NCBI RefSeq assembly: GCF_023805255.1 | Contig: NZ_JAMSCK010000001.1 | Span: forward strand, 682,001 to 746,000 | Reading direction: 5' to 3' | Length of the DNA: 64,000 bases | DNA from: Gramella jeungdoensis | GTDB lineage: Bacteria; Bacteroidota; Bacteroidia; Flavobacteriales; Flavobacteriaceae | The notes under the pieces: generated by a model | Seen by the model: the letters and a program-made list of their open reading frames with translations, nothing else | What the model was told of the DNA's origin: nothing | Databases searched by the model: none | Translations under genes and position numbers: made by a program | Shown: piece after piece, positions 42,281 through 51,756 of the stretch | How positions within the stretch are numbered: the first letter of the stretch is position 1 | Layout of the letters: each line of letters opens with the position of its first letter

Positions 42281-45200
42281 ATGAAACGTATTTTATCTCA
42301 AAGATTACTGTTTTTTCTGAAAGTCCCGAGAAAACAAATTAAGGGCAGGCTGCAAAAGGTTTTTTTTCTGTTTATCCTGTTTAGTGCAAATTTAATTTTT
42401 GCTCAAACTACAGAAGTTAGCGGAACCATAATTGCTTCAGATTCCGGTGCTCCTCTTCCGGGAGTTACTGTATTAGAGAAAGGAACTTCGAATGGTGTAA
42501 TAACCGATTTTGATGGAAATTATTCAATTAATTTATCCGGAGAAAATGCGGTTCTAGTATTTTCATTTGTTGGATACGCCACTCAGGAGGTTTCAGTAAA
42601 TGGCCAAAGTACTATAAATGTGACCATGCAAGTTGATATGGGGCAATTAGATGAAGTTGTAATTGTCGATTATGGTTATGGAAGAGTTAGAAAGGAAGAT
42701 ATGACAGGTTCTGTAGCCACTATAGGTAGCCAGGAACTTGCTAAAATACCTGTGGCCAGTGCTGCCGAAGCTCTTAGTGGCCGATTGCCGGGCGTAAATG
42801 TTACTACCGCAGACGGAGAGCCTGGCGCTGAAGTGCGTATCAGGGTTCGAGGAGGTGGCTCTGTGACTCAGTCAAATGAACCTTTATATGTAGTTGATGG
42901 ATTTATCGTTGATGGGATTAGAGATATCCCTCCTACAGATATTGAGAGTATTAACGTATTGAAAGATGCTGCCGCTACCGCAGTTTATGGAGCACAGGCT
43001 GCTAACGGGGTGGTTGTTGTAACTACTAAAAACCCTGTTGCAGGTAAGACTACGGTGACTTATAATAACTTTTTCCAATTTAATACTCTGCCAGAAGATC
43101 GCAGATATGAGGTTTTGTCGCCCTACGAATATGTCCTTGCTAATTATGAATATGCAAGGCTTCAGTCGACAACCGCTTTGGAAAATTTTGAAAGATTTTT
43201 TGGAGTGTATGATGATATTGATATCTACAGAAGCAGGGAGGGTACTGACTGGCAGGAAGAGCTATTCGGTGATCCGCGTCTTTCGCAGTATCATAATTTA
43301 ACCGTGGGAGGAGGTACCGATAGAACCAAAATGAATTTGAGTGTTACCCATAATGATGATGAAGGTCTTTTGGATAATTCTGGTTTTAAAAGAACGGCAA
43401 TAAACTTTAAACTCAATCAACAAATTGTAGATGATAAACTGGATTTAGATATCTCTACCCGTATTGCCGATATGGTAACTGACGGAGCGGGGACTTCTAC
43501 CAATGCGCAAATAAAAATTAAAGATGCAGTACAAACCAGGCCCGTGAGCGGGATTGCTGATGAAATTGAAGTTGACCTGAACCAGGTGAATACAGATGAT
43601 GATTATCAGCAATTTCTTAGGAGTCTTGTGAGCCCTGTAGAACTGGCCGAACAGGACTGGCGAAAAAGAGAACAAAATAATTATGTTCTTAACGCAGGTC
43701 TTAACTGGTCTATAATAGAGCAATTACAATTTAGAAGTACCTTTACAACCGAAAAGAATTTTGATGAAAACAAAAGATTTTTTGGACCACTTACCAGTGA
43801 ATCATTTAACAATGGAGGGAGTATGCCGCTGGGACAGAAAACTACATCAACAAGTTATTCTTATCGTTGGCTTAATACCTTAAATTTCCAGTACAGTGAA
43901 TGGGAAGATCATAAACTGGATTTTCTTCTAGGTCAGGAGATATACTCCAATGGCGGAGAAAGCACCTTTGTGCGAGCGGAGCAGTTTCGTCTTTCTATTA
44001 CGCCTGAAGAATTATTTGCTAACATGTCATTCGGAGAATTTGACAGGCTTCAGACTCAGGAGGCAACCGAAACTAATCGTTTATCAGGTTTTGGAAGACT
44101 GGATTACCAGTTCAAAAACAGGTATATGATCACTGCAACCTTTAGAGCTGATGCATCAAGTAGATTCTCAGAAGAAAACAGGTGGGGATTCTTTCCTGCC
44201 CTGGCACTGGGATGGAAAATTGCAGAGGAAGAATTTCTTCAGGATAGCGATTTTGTAGATGAACTTAAATTACGTTTGAGTTACGGTCAAACCGGTAACG
44301 ACAGGATTGATCCTACCGCAACACAATTTTTGTTTAGCCCGAATACATTCCGTGGCCCAGGTTTTAACGACAGGGAACAGGTGTACTATTCACCTAGCAG
44401 CGATGTCTTGTATAACCCTGACGTAAAATGGGAAACCACAATAAACCGTAACCTGGGGCTTGATTTTGTCTTCCTGAATCGTCGTATTAATGGTAGTTTA
44501 GACTTGTATTATAACACCACGAAAGATCTTCTTCTTAGATCGGCTATTCCACCTACCTCTGGTTTCAGTACTCAATGGAACAATGTGGGAACTACTTCAA
44601 ATAAGGGTGTTGAATTAGGTATAAATGCAGGTATTATTGAGAGTGCCGATTTTAATTTGTCTGCTAATTTCAATATTGGGCTAAACCGTGCCAAGATAGA
44701 GGAATTGGATGGTACTGACGAAAGATTCTTCCGGTCCAACTGGGCAAGTACCGATCTTAATAACATCAATGATTTTTACCTTAGGGTAGGAGGAACTATT
44801 GGAGATGTGTATGGTTATGTGACAGATGGATATTATACAACAGATGATTTTGCAAGCTATGATGAGGCTTCAGATGAATATATCCTCAGAGAGGGTGTTC
44901 CTAATTCCACTTCTGTGGTTGGTAATACCGATATAAGACCTGGATTCTTAAAACTAAAAGATCTTAATGAAGATGGAATTATAAATGCTGAAGACAGGAA
45001 AGTGATTGGAAATACTTTACCGGATTTCCAGGGAGGTTTAGGTTTTAATGCGAACTTTAAAGGATTTGACGCCTCTATTTTCTTTAACTTCCAGTATGGG
45101 AATGACGTTTATAATACCGGGAAAATACAGTTTAATCAGTTCAGAAGGATTACCTACGGGAACTTATTGACGACCATGAGTTCTGATAATCGGTTCACTT

Positions 45201-45595
45201 ATATCGATGTAGATGGTGAATATACCGGAACTCCTGGCGCAGTTGTAACAGATCTTGATCAATTAGCAGATCTCAACTCAGATAAAAATATCTGGTCGCA
45301 TGTTAGTCATGGAGTTGCCGGGGCGGTAGTACATTCCTGGGCTATAGAAGATGGTTCTTTTATACGTTTAAACAATTTAACCTTAGGATATAGTCTACCG
45401 AAGGATGTAATCTCCCAGGTTGGTTTGTCCAGGTTCAGGGTTTACGCCGCCGGAAGAAATCTTCATATATGGACTAATTATTCAGGATATGACCCTGAGG
45501 TTAACAGTACTAATAATGGCTTAACTCCTGGTGTGGATTTTTCTTCTTACCCAAGAAGCAGGTCGTACGCTATAGGTTTGAACCTTAGCTTTTAA
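42281..45595 (+). CDS. SusC/RagA family TonB-dependent outer-membrane transporter
   Basis: Imports glycan oligomers, here probably oligogalacturonides, across the outer membrane with TonB energy. The 1104 residues begin with an unusually long signal peptide (to about 41, NLIFA before QTTE). A carboxypeptidase-regulatory-like domain spans about 46-118, a TonB-box-like DEVVIV lies at 124-129, and the plug (about 135-250) has LSGRLPGVNV and PLYVVDGF. The rest is the 22-strand barrel ending in GLNLSF with terminal Phe. SusD follows after 11 bp. Substrate is inferred from the pectate lyase and uronate genes downstream. Confidence 0.95.
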   Translation: MKRILSQRLLFFLKVPRKQIKGRLQKVFFLFILFSANLIFAQTTEVSGTIIASDSGAPLPGVTVLEKGTSNGVITDFDGNYSINLSGENAVLVFSFVGYATQEVSVNGQSTINVTMQVDMGQLDEVVIVDYGYGRVRKEDMTGSVATIGSQELAKIPVASAAEALSGRLPGVNVTTADGEPGAEVRIRVRGGGSVTQSNEPLYVVDGFIVDGIRDIPPTDIESINVLKDAAATAVYGAQAANGVVVVTTKNPVAGKTTVTYNNFFQFNTLPEDRRYEVLSPYEYVLANYEYARLQSTTALENFERFFGVYDDIDIYRSREGTDWQEELFGDPRLSQYHNLTVGGGTDRTKMNLSVTHNDDEGLLDNSGFKRTAINFKLNQQIVDDKLDLDISTRIADMVTDGAGTSTNAQIKIKDAVQTRPVSGIADEIEVDLNQVNTDDDYQQFLRSLVSPVELAEQDWRKREQNNYVLNAGLNWSIIEQLQFRSTFTTEKNFDENKRFFGPLTSESFNNGGSMPLGQKTTSTSYSYRWLNTLNFQYSEWEDHKLDFLLGQEIYSNGGESTFVRAEQFRLSITPEELFANMSFGEFDRLQTQEATETNRLSGFGRLDYQFKNRYMITATFRADASSRFSEENRWGFFPALALGWKIAEEEFLQDSDFVDELKLRLSYGQTGNDRIDPTATQFLFSPNTFRGPGFNDREQVYYSPSSDVLYNPDVKWETTINRNLGLDFVFLNRRINGSLDLYYNTTKDLLLRSAIPPTSGFSTQWNNVGTTSNKGVELGINAGIIESADFNLSANFNIGLNRAKIEELDGTDERFFRSNWASTDLNNINDFYLRVGGTIGDVYGYVTDGYYTTDDFASYDEASDEYILREGVPNSTSVVGNTDIRPGFLKLKDLNEDGIINAEDRKVIGNTLPDFQGGLGFNANFKGFDASIFFNFQYGNDVYNTGKIQFNQFRRITYGNLLTTMSSDNRFTYIDVDGEYTGTPGAVVTDLDQLADLNSDKNIWSHVSHGVAGAVVHSWAIEDGSFIRLNNLTLGYSLPKDVISQVGLSRFRVYAAGRNLHIWTNYSGYDPEVNSTNNGLTPGVDFSSYPRSRSYAIGLNLSF

Positions 45596-45606
45596 TTAAA
45601 AACGAA

Positions 45607-47427
45607 ATGATAAAGAATATGAAAACGAGATTATTATTAACGGCCATTATGGCCTTCGTTCTAAGTTCTTGTGAAAAGGACTTTATGGAACCAAAATCCA
45701 TTTCAACATTTGATATTGATTATATCTATTCCAATGTTGATGATGCCAGAAACGGAGTTAATGCCATCTACTCTCATTTTAATCAGGATGCATTTCGGTC
45801 TAGGCTATCAAATAACATGACAGGGAATACTGATATTGAACATCAGTCGGGATGGACTAGTAATGGTGACCGTTACCAGATCTGGGATTTACAAGCTAAC
45901 CCGGCCAACCGGGATCTTCAGATTGTCTGGACCTATGCCTATCAGGCTATCAGGGATGCCAATATTGCTATTGAAGGTATCCAGAATTCAGGGAATCTTG
46001 ACGCTTCTGACGATACGGTAAGCAGAACTTTTAATCATTTAATAGGGGAAGCTTATACCTTGCGTGCCTACTGGTATAGTATGCTTATCTATTACTTCGG
46101 GGATGTGCCTTATATTACAGAAGCGCCAAAAGCCGGTGCTGATCTTAATCAGCCTAAAACCGATCGTAATATGATCTTATCTGGAGTGATCCAGGATATG
46201 ATCGATGCCGAGGAACATATGATGTGGGCCGACCAGCTTCCTTACGGAGCTGAACAGGTAAACCGAGAATTCACTCTCGGTATGATTGCGAGGCTTGCAT
46301 TACAGCGAGGAGGATATTTTCTTACTCCCGACCTTACCATGCAAAGGGAAGGGGATTACCTTGATTACTATCAGATTGCAAAGGATTATACCCAGAAATT
46401 AATAGAATTAAAAGACAGACAATTACCAAGAGATTACAGGCAGATTTTCTTAAATCAACATAATTCCAGGTCTCCTGTTAATTCTGATGTGCTTTTTGAG
46501 ATTCCATTCGGAGATGGTCAGGGTGATGTTGGATGGAATATAGGAATTACTGTAGAAGGTGGACCAACTGCAGCACACGATTACGGATCTGGAAATAACT
46601 ATATGGAAGTTACGCCAACCTACTATTTATCTTTTGATTCTGAAGACAGGCGCCGTGAAGTTACTACTGGGCTATTTAAGATTAATCAGGAGTTTGAACA
46701 GGAATTTGTTGAAGGTCCTCTTAATATCTCTCAGGGGAAATGGAATCGAGCCTTACTGGACCCTCCACCAGGATCTTCATCAGCGAAAGGGACTGGTATA
46801 AACTGGCCAATGATGCGTTATTCAGACGTGTTACTGATGTTAGCCGAAGCAGAGAATGAACTTAACGGACCTACTGCTGAAGCGCAGGAAGCACTTAAGC
46901 GTGTAAGGAGAAGGGCTTTTGAACCTGAAGACTGGCCAGAGAAAGTAGACCAGTATGTTGGCAATGTTTCTGCTTCTAAAGAAAGTTTCTTTGAGGCCAT
47001 AGTGGATGAGCGTGCCTGGGAATTTGGAGGCGAGATGATTAGAAAGTACGAACTTATTCGCTGGGGTATCTATTCAGAGAAAGTGGAGGAAACTGTAGAG
47101 GAACTGAAAAGACTGGCAGATGCAGCCTTTAACGGTACTACCAATGAGCCTATTTACATGTACTGGAAAACAGACGAAAATGGGAATTTCATGGTACTTA
47201 ATCCTGATCAAAATGTAGTGGCTCCACCAGATGACACATGGAATCAGGTTCCATTCTTATTAGCACTTCATGACGATGAAAGCACCTATCAGGAATGGAT
47301 CTTAAAAGATTGGGAAAACTATATAAATGGACCTCAGCCAGGTGTTGTAAGATACATATTCCCGATACCAAATGAAGCTATTGAGAATAGTCGCGGAGTA
47401 TTGCAGAATGATGGTTATGGATTTTAA
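45607..47427 (+). CDS. SusD/RagB family surface glycan-binding lipoprotein
   Basis: Lid protein of the SusCD complex, capturing glycan at the cell surface. Of 606 residues, a lipoprotein signal ends at Cys22 (LSSC) and is followed by acidic EKD, fitting surface export. The N-terminal helical SusD-like_3 region contains WTYAYQAIRDANIAIE (near 110-125) and AYTLRAYWYSMLIYYFGDVPYI (near 152-173). The C-terminal RagB domain has MRYSDVLLMLAEAENEL (near 402-418) and VDERAWEFGGEMIRKYELIRWG (near 463-484). It follows susC by 11 bp. Confidence 0.95.
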   Translation: MIKNMKTRLLLTAIMAFVLSSCEKDFMEPKSISTFDIDYIYSNVDDARNGVNAIYSHFNQDAFRSRLSNNMTGNTDIEHQSGWTSNGDRYQIWDLQANPANRDLQIVWTYAYQAIRDANIAIEGIQNSGNLDASDDTVSRTFNHLIGEAYTLRAYWYSMLIYYFGDVPYITEAPKAGADLNQPKTDRNMILSGVIQDMIDAEEHMMWADQLPYGAEQVNREFTLGMIARLALQRGGYFLTPDLTMQREGDYLDYYQIAKDYTQKLIELKDRQLPRDYRQIFLNQHNSRSPVNSDVLFEIPFGDGQGDVGWNIGITVEGGPTAAHDYGSGNNYMEVTPTYYLSFDSEDRRREVTTGLFKINQEFEQEFVEGPLNISQGKWNRALLDPPPGSSSAKGTGINWPMMRYSDVLLMLAEAENELNGPTAEAQEALKRVRRRAFEPEDWPEKVDQYVGNVSASKESFFEAIVDERAWEFGGEMIRKYELIRWGIYSEKVEETVEELKRLADAAFNGTTNEPIYMYWKTDENGNFMVLNPDQNVVAPPDDTWNQVPFLLALHDDESTYQEWILKDWENYINGPQPGVVRYIFPIPNEAIENSRGVLQNDGYGF

Positions 47428-47452
47428 TTTGAACCTTAACAATTTTTAAATT

Positions 47453-49120
47453 ATGAAAAACAGTAAAAGTTATATAAAAACGCTACTTGTTATTTTTGCA
47501 GCTGTACTGATGTTCAGTGCCTGCGAAAAGGATGATGAAGCATTTCAGCGTACCCGGCTTTTCAGGCCGGTGCTAAGCCAGGAAGGCCTTACTTCTGAAA
47601 GGAACACTATTATTGTAAATCTTGCTTCATTTAAGGAAGCGGAATCTTATACCATAGAAGTGAGCCGTGATACTTTTCAAACAGTATTATATACTATTGA
47701 AACAGATACCAGTTATGTTGTGATAAATAAAGAACTGGTTGGGGAAGAACTATTATGGGATGCTATTTACCAGGTAAGGGCACAAGCTCATGCAGATGAC
47801 CCGACATACGATAGCCGGGTGGCAGACCTGGGAAATGTAAGGACACAGCGCTTTCCTACTATTCTGGAAATACCAGCAAAATTTGATGTGATAGATACTG
47901 CAGCCAGGGTTACCTGGGTTACGGCAGGAGCTCCTGTTACAGGTATAAAAGTGTTTGCTGGAGATGATGACAGGCTAACTAACCCTCTTTTTGAAGAGAG
48001 GCCGGTTACTGAGGAAGAACGTTTAGCAGAAGAAGCTATAGTTACTGGCCTTGAGCCGGAAACGGAGTATCAGATCGCCCTTTACAGTGAAGGGGAGCTT
48101 AGAGGATGGGTTCGCTATACTACGAAGGTTAGGGATATTGATCCTACTGCACCAGGTGTAATTGATCTTAGAGGTGATGAAAATCCCGAGGCAGTTTCTA
48201 ATGCGGTGTCGACTGCGCCTGATGGTGCAATTATCCTCATAAGCAGAGGCTCGTTCTATGAATTCCCTGATGATAACCTTAATAAATCCATAACTATAAG
48301 GGCTGCTTATGGCTTTGGAGAAGAAAAGGCCCAATTATATACCACGGGGAACTGGGATATTGATAATAATTCCACTATTGATCATATCCGCTTTATTGGC
48401 CTTGAGCTAAGAGGTGAAGATTATACCGGTGATTATGTGTTCAATCCAAACCGTGAAAACGTGTATGTGGGGGAGGTATTATTTGATGACTGCAATATAA
48501 CAAACTTCAGAGGAATCATGAGAATTCGTACTTCTGTGGTGGTTGATGAATATAAGATTCACAACTCTCTTATAGATACTATAGGAGGTTACGGAATTAT
48601 TACTACAGATACTGATTTTGCAGATGAAAATACCGCTCATGTAAACCATATCGAATTAATCAATAGTACCTTCAATTATATAGATACAGGAATTACATCT
48701 AGGATGGGCTCTGAATCTATCACAATTGAAAACTGTACTTTCAATAACTTCATAGTTAATGGAGGAAGATTCTTCCGTTACCGTGGAAGTGAAGGACATA
48801 ACAATGTGACGAATGGAATTGCCATCCGAAACTCGATTTTCGGTCATTCGTGGGATATGTCAGGAGAAGGAAATTATGGTTGTATACAGGGAATAGGAGA
48901 TGGATTAGAGAGTACTAATTTTGCGATAGACAATGTATGGGGTACTAGTAATTTTTGCTTAAGAGAAGGTTCAGAGATTCCCGGGTTTCCGAGCTTCACC
49001 TATAGCGGAACAGCCCAGGAACTTTGGATAGCACCTGATCAAATGGATTTCAATTTTAGGGATCGAAGTTTCGGAGGTCGTACCAATTCTGGCGATCCCC
49101 GCTGGAGAGATGAATTATAA
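47453..49120 (+). CDS. Surface lipoprotein with Fn3-like and DUF4957/DUF5123-type beta-helix regions
   Basis: A 555-residue lipoprotein (lipobox FSAC, Cys24) of the type encoded after SusCD in pectin loci. Residues about 45-235 contain two Fn3/SusE-like beta sandwiches (YTIEVSRDTF, VTWVTAGAPVTGIKVFAGDDD, GLEPETEYQIALYSEGE). Residues about 235-500 show a parallel beta-helix pattern (repeated NSTF, IENCTFNNF, IRNSIFG), matching DUF4957 and DUF5123 families. I see no lyase-specific Lys/Arg set, so a glycan-binding role is more likely than catalysis, though this is inference. A strong terminator follows the gene, before the PL1 gene. Confidence 0.82.
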   Translation: MKNSKSYIKTLLVIFAAVLMFSACEKDDEAFQRTRLFRPVLSQEGLTSERNTIIVNLASFKEAESYTIEVSRDTFQTVLYTIETDTSYVVINKELVGEELLWDAIYQVRAQAHADDPTYDSRVADLGNVRTQRFPTILEIPAKFDVIDTAARVTWVTAGAPVTGIKVFAGDDDRLTNPLFEERPVTEEERLAEEAIVTGLEPETEYQIALYSEGELRGWVRYTTKVRDIDPTAPGVIDLRGDENPEAVSNAVSTAPDGAIILISRGSFYEFPDDNLNKSITIRAAYGFGEEKAQLYTTGNWDIDNNSTIDHIRFIGLELRGEDYTGDYVFNPNRENVYVGEVLFDDCNITNFRGIMRIRTSVVVDEYKIHNSLIDTIGGYGIITTDTDFADENTAHVNHIELINSTFNYIDTGITSRMGSESITIENCTFNNFIVNGGRFFRYRGSEGHNNVTNGIAIRNSIFGHSWDMSGEGNYGCIQGIGDGLESTNFAIDNVWGTSNFCLREGSEIPGFPSFTYSGTAQELWIAPDQMDFNFRDRSFGGRTNSGDPRWRDEL

Positions 49121-49153
49121 TGTTAAGATGTTAGTTTTAGTTTGAATTAGGTT

Positions 49154-49183
49154 AAAAAGGTGCGGTGAGAGCCGCACCTTTTT
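49154..49183 (+). terminator. Terminator or attenuator between the beta-helix lipoprotein and PL1 genes
   Basis: GGTGCGG (49159-49165) pairs with CCGCACC (49172-49178) around loop TGAGAG, flanked by A-run and T-run (49179-49183). It lies 22 bp before the PL1 start codon, inside an otherwise co-directional series. Confidence 0.85.
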
Positions 49184-49204
49184 AATAATATCCAATAAAA
49201 ATTA

Positions 49205-50683
49205 ATGGTAAAAAATAGAATTAAAACGATGCTTTTACTATGTCTGTTCTTTTCTCTTGTGAATTGCAGTACTGAGGGCCAGACAACAGAGAATCCTGAT
49301 AGTGAAGGAAAGATAGAGCCGGGGCCCACTCCTGTTGAAGAGGATGCCTTTGCATTCCCCGGGGCCGAAGGTTTTGGCCGGAATACATCCGGAGGGAGAG
49401 GAGGTAAAATCTTGTATGTAACCAATCTTGAAGATTCAGGACCGGGAAGTTTTAGACAGGCAGTGGAAACTTTTGGTCCCAGGTATATCCTCTTTAAAGT
49501 TTCGGGAACCATTGAACTTAAATCCAGGCTTATTATTAGGAACGATAATTTAACAATAGCCGGTCAAACCGCACCTGGAGATGGAATAACCATAAAAGAT
49601 TATCCCGTGGTTATTGATGCAGATAACATCATTATTCGTTTTCTTAGATTCAGGTTGGGAGATGAAGCCAAACAGCAAGCCGATGCCCTGGAATCGCGAT
49701 TTCATAAGAACATTATTATAGATCACTGTTCTATGAGCTGGTCCACAGACGAAACAGTTACTTTTTATGCAAATGAAAATACCACCGTACAATGGTGCTT
49801 TATAACGGAGAGTCTAAGAAACTCTGTGCATGAAAAAGGCGAACATGGTTATGGAGGTATCTGGGGTGGGAGATATGCTTCTTTTCATCACAATTTGCTT
49901 GCCCATCATGACAGCAGGAATCCTCGCTTGGGCGAAGAAGCAGGAAAAGCTTTTGCTCTTACCGATTTAGTAGACCTAAGAAACAACGTTATATATAACT
50001 GGCAGGGAAATAGTGCTTATGGCGGTGAGGCTATGAATGTGAATATTGTGAACTGCTATTATAAACCCGGGCCGGCAACTACCAAAAATGAGAGGATTAT
50101 TTCTATAGATAAGAATAAAAATGAGGGTACCGAGGTATATGATACCTGGGGGAGGTTTTATATCAGTGGGAATTATGTAGAAGGCAGCACCCGCGCCACC
50201 GAAGATAACTGGACATATGGGGTCTTTAACCAGTTTCATCACAGTTATGGTACTGTTTCAGAAGAGGAGAAAGATGAAATGCGTATTGATGAACCGAATG
50301 ATATTCGAGGGAACGTAACTACGCACTCAGCCCAGGTGGCTTATGAGCTGGTTCTGGATTACGGTGGTGCGTCTTATAAAAGAGATGCAGTTGATAAAAG
50401 GATTGTAGAGAACGTGAGAAATTCGTCTTATAGCCATGAGGGGTCAAATGGCAGTACTAATGGAATTATAGATTCCCAGAGTGATGTTGGTGGCTGGCCC
50501 CGACTTGAATCTACTGAAGCACCTGTAGATACGTCAGGAGATGGCATGCCAGATGACTGGAAAGTGGAGAAAAGTCTCGATCCTCAAAATTTCCAGGCTA
50601 ATGGACATGACCTTAGTACAGGATATGAAAATATAGAAATGTACTTAAATTACCTGGTAAAGGATATTTATGAGCAACCATAG
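49205..50683 (+). CDS. Pectate lyase, polysaccharide lyase family 1
   Basis: Cleaves polygalacturonate by beta-elimination, giving 4,5-unsaturated oligogalacturonides. The 492-residue lipoprotein (Cys21 in VNCS) has FAFPGAEGFGRNTSGGRGG (near 51-69), LTIAGQTAPGDGITI (near 119-133), the calcium-site region NIIIDHCSMSWSTDE (near 169-183) and ASFHHNLLAHHDSRNPRLG (near 225-243), where the conserved RNPR supplies the catalytic Arg. A C-terminal GDGMPDDWK segment is common in Bacteroidetes PL1 enzymes. The lipid anchor suggests cell-surface or periplasmic location. It is the only polysaccharide-cleaving enzyme in the window. Confidence 0.93.
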   Translation: MVKNRIKTMLLLCLFFSLVNCSTEGQTTENPDSEGKIEPGPTPVEEDAFAFPGAEGFGRNTSGGRGGKILYVTNLEDSGPGSFRQAVETFGPRYILFKVSGTIELKSRLIIRNDNLTIAGQTAPGDGITIKDYPVVIDADNIIIRFLRFRLGDEAKQQADALESRFHKNIIIDHCSMSWSTDETVTFYANENTTVQWCFITESLRNSVHEKGEHGYGGIWGGRYASFHHNLLAHHDSRNPRLGEEAGKAFALTDLVDLRNNVIYNWQGNSAYGGEAMNVNIVNCYYKPGPATTKNERIISIDKNKNEGTEVYDTWGRFYISGNYVEGSTRATEDNWTYGVFNQFHHSYGTVSEEEKDEMRIDEPNDIRGNVTTHSAQVAYELVLDYGGASYKRDAVDKRIVENVRNSSYSHEGSNGSTNGIIDSQSDVGGWPRLESTEAPVDTSGDGMPDDWKVEKSLDPQNFQANGHDLSTGYENIEMYLNYLVKDIYEQP

Positions 50684-50879
50684 CTGCTGCCGGTAAGCAG
50701 TACACAACAGGATAGAAATGACTTAAATAATTTCTTCTTTTGATTTATGATCAAGAGTAGGGGTATTGATTGATTAATAATTTGATTGAAAAATTATGAT
50801 AATTAATGTTTAAAAATTGTTGATACTGCTTTTTTACGAGAAAAAACAATACTATTCTTAAAGGTTAAAAAATTTTTAC

Positions 50880-50887
50880 TATATTCG
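50880..50887 (+). promoter_or_regulatory. -7 box of the kduI promoter
   Basis: TATATTCG matches TAnnTTTG with one mismatch. The operator at 50888-50901 follows directly, as at susC. No clear TTG box is seen about 19 bp upstream. Confidence 0.5.
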
Positions 50888-50901
50888 TGTAATCGATTGC
50901 A
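50888..50901. promoter_or_regulatory. LacI-type operator at the kduI start site (site C)
   Basis: TGTAATCGATTGCA is a near-perfect palindrome centred on CG. Its centre is 14.5 bp downstream of the first base of the -7 box, identical to site B at susC. Confidence 0.7.
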
Positions 50902-50921
50902 TAATTAAAAAAATAGACTCA

Positions 50922-51755
50922 ATGACGAATTCAGAATTTAGATATGCACATCACCCCAATGATGTTAAAAGATATACTACCGAAGAGCTAAGGGATCACT
51001 TTTTAATTCCTGAGTTATTTGTGAAAGATCAGATCTCACTCACCTATACCATGTACGATCGCTATATTGCTGGTGGTGCATTTCCGGTTACAAAATCTCT
51101 GAAGCTTGAAGCTATTGATGAATTGAAGGCTGAGAACTTCCTTGACCGCCGGGAACTTGGAGTAATCAACGTGGGCGGTAAAGGTAAAGTTACTGTTGAT
51201 GGTGAAGTTTATGAAATAGGTCACAGGGAAGCTCTTTATGTTGGTAAAGGGAATAAAGAGGTGATCTTTGAAGCGACAGAAGAGCAACCATATTTTTATA
51301 TAAACTCGGCTCCCGCCCATCAGGCTTATCCCACTAAAAAAGTTACTAAAAAGGAGGCGCAGATTGTGGAGCTGGGAGATTCAAAATATTCAAATAAACG
51401 GATAATTAACAAGCTTCTGGTTAATCAGGTAGTTGATACCTGTCAGTTGCAAATGGGTATGACCGAGCTACAGGAGGGAAATGTATGGAATACCATGCCT
51501 CCCCATACTCATGAACGAAGGATGGAAATTTATTTTTATTTCGATCTAGAAGAAGGGCAAACCGTGAGTCATTTTATGGGGCAGCCCCAGGAAACCAGAC
51601 ACATCTTTCTTCAAAATCATCAGGCTGTAATATCTCCGGAATGGTCTATACATGCTGGTGCCGGAACCTCTAACTATACTTTCATCTGGGGTATGGCCGG
51701 TGAAAATATGGATTATGGAGATATGGACGGGGTGGAACCGTATGAACTGAAGTAA
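50922..51755 (+). CDS. kduI: 5-dehydro-4-deoxy-D-glucuronate isomerase
   Basis: Converts 5-keto-4-deoxyuronate, formed from unsaturated galacturonate, to 3-deoxy-D-glycero-2,5-hexodiulosonate. The 277-residue cupin has the metal ligands H195, H197, E202 and H244 (PPHTHERRMEIY and EWSIHAGAG), in the same spacing as E. coli KduI. Full family length. First gene of the kduI-kduD-uxaC-kdgK-eda unit and preceded by a LacI-type operator. It implies an unsaturated glucuronyl/galacturonyl hydrolase elsewhere, since none is in the window. Confidence 0.96.
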   Translation: MTNSEFRYAHHPNDVKRYTTEELRDHFLIPELFVKDQISLTYTMYDRYIAGGAFPVTKSLKLEAIDELKAENFLDRRELGVINVGGKGKVTVDGEVYEIGHREALYVGKGNKEVIFEATEEQPYFYINSAPAHQAYPTKKVTKKEAQIVELGDSKYSNKRIINKLLVNQVVDTCQLQMGMTELQEGNVWNTMPPHTHERRMEIYFYFDLEEGQTVSHFMGQPQETRHIFLQNHQAVISPEWSIHAGAGTSNYTFIWGMAGENMDYGDMDGVEPYELK

Positions 51756-51756
51756 T

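Larger units (their letters stand above)
50684..50921. promoter_or_regulatory. Intergenic region before kduI
   Basis: This 238-bp AT-rich gap separates the SusCD-lyase unit from the catabolic unit. It contains the kduI -7 box and a LacI-type operator near its right end; the left part has only a short GC-rich hairpin without a T-run. Confidence 0.5.

Noticed and set aside
45607-45621. Alternative susD start at the internal ATG 45619.
   Set aside because: Both starts give a working lipoprotein signal; the first ATG, 11 bp after susC, was kept, but the choice is not certain.
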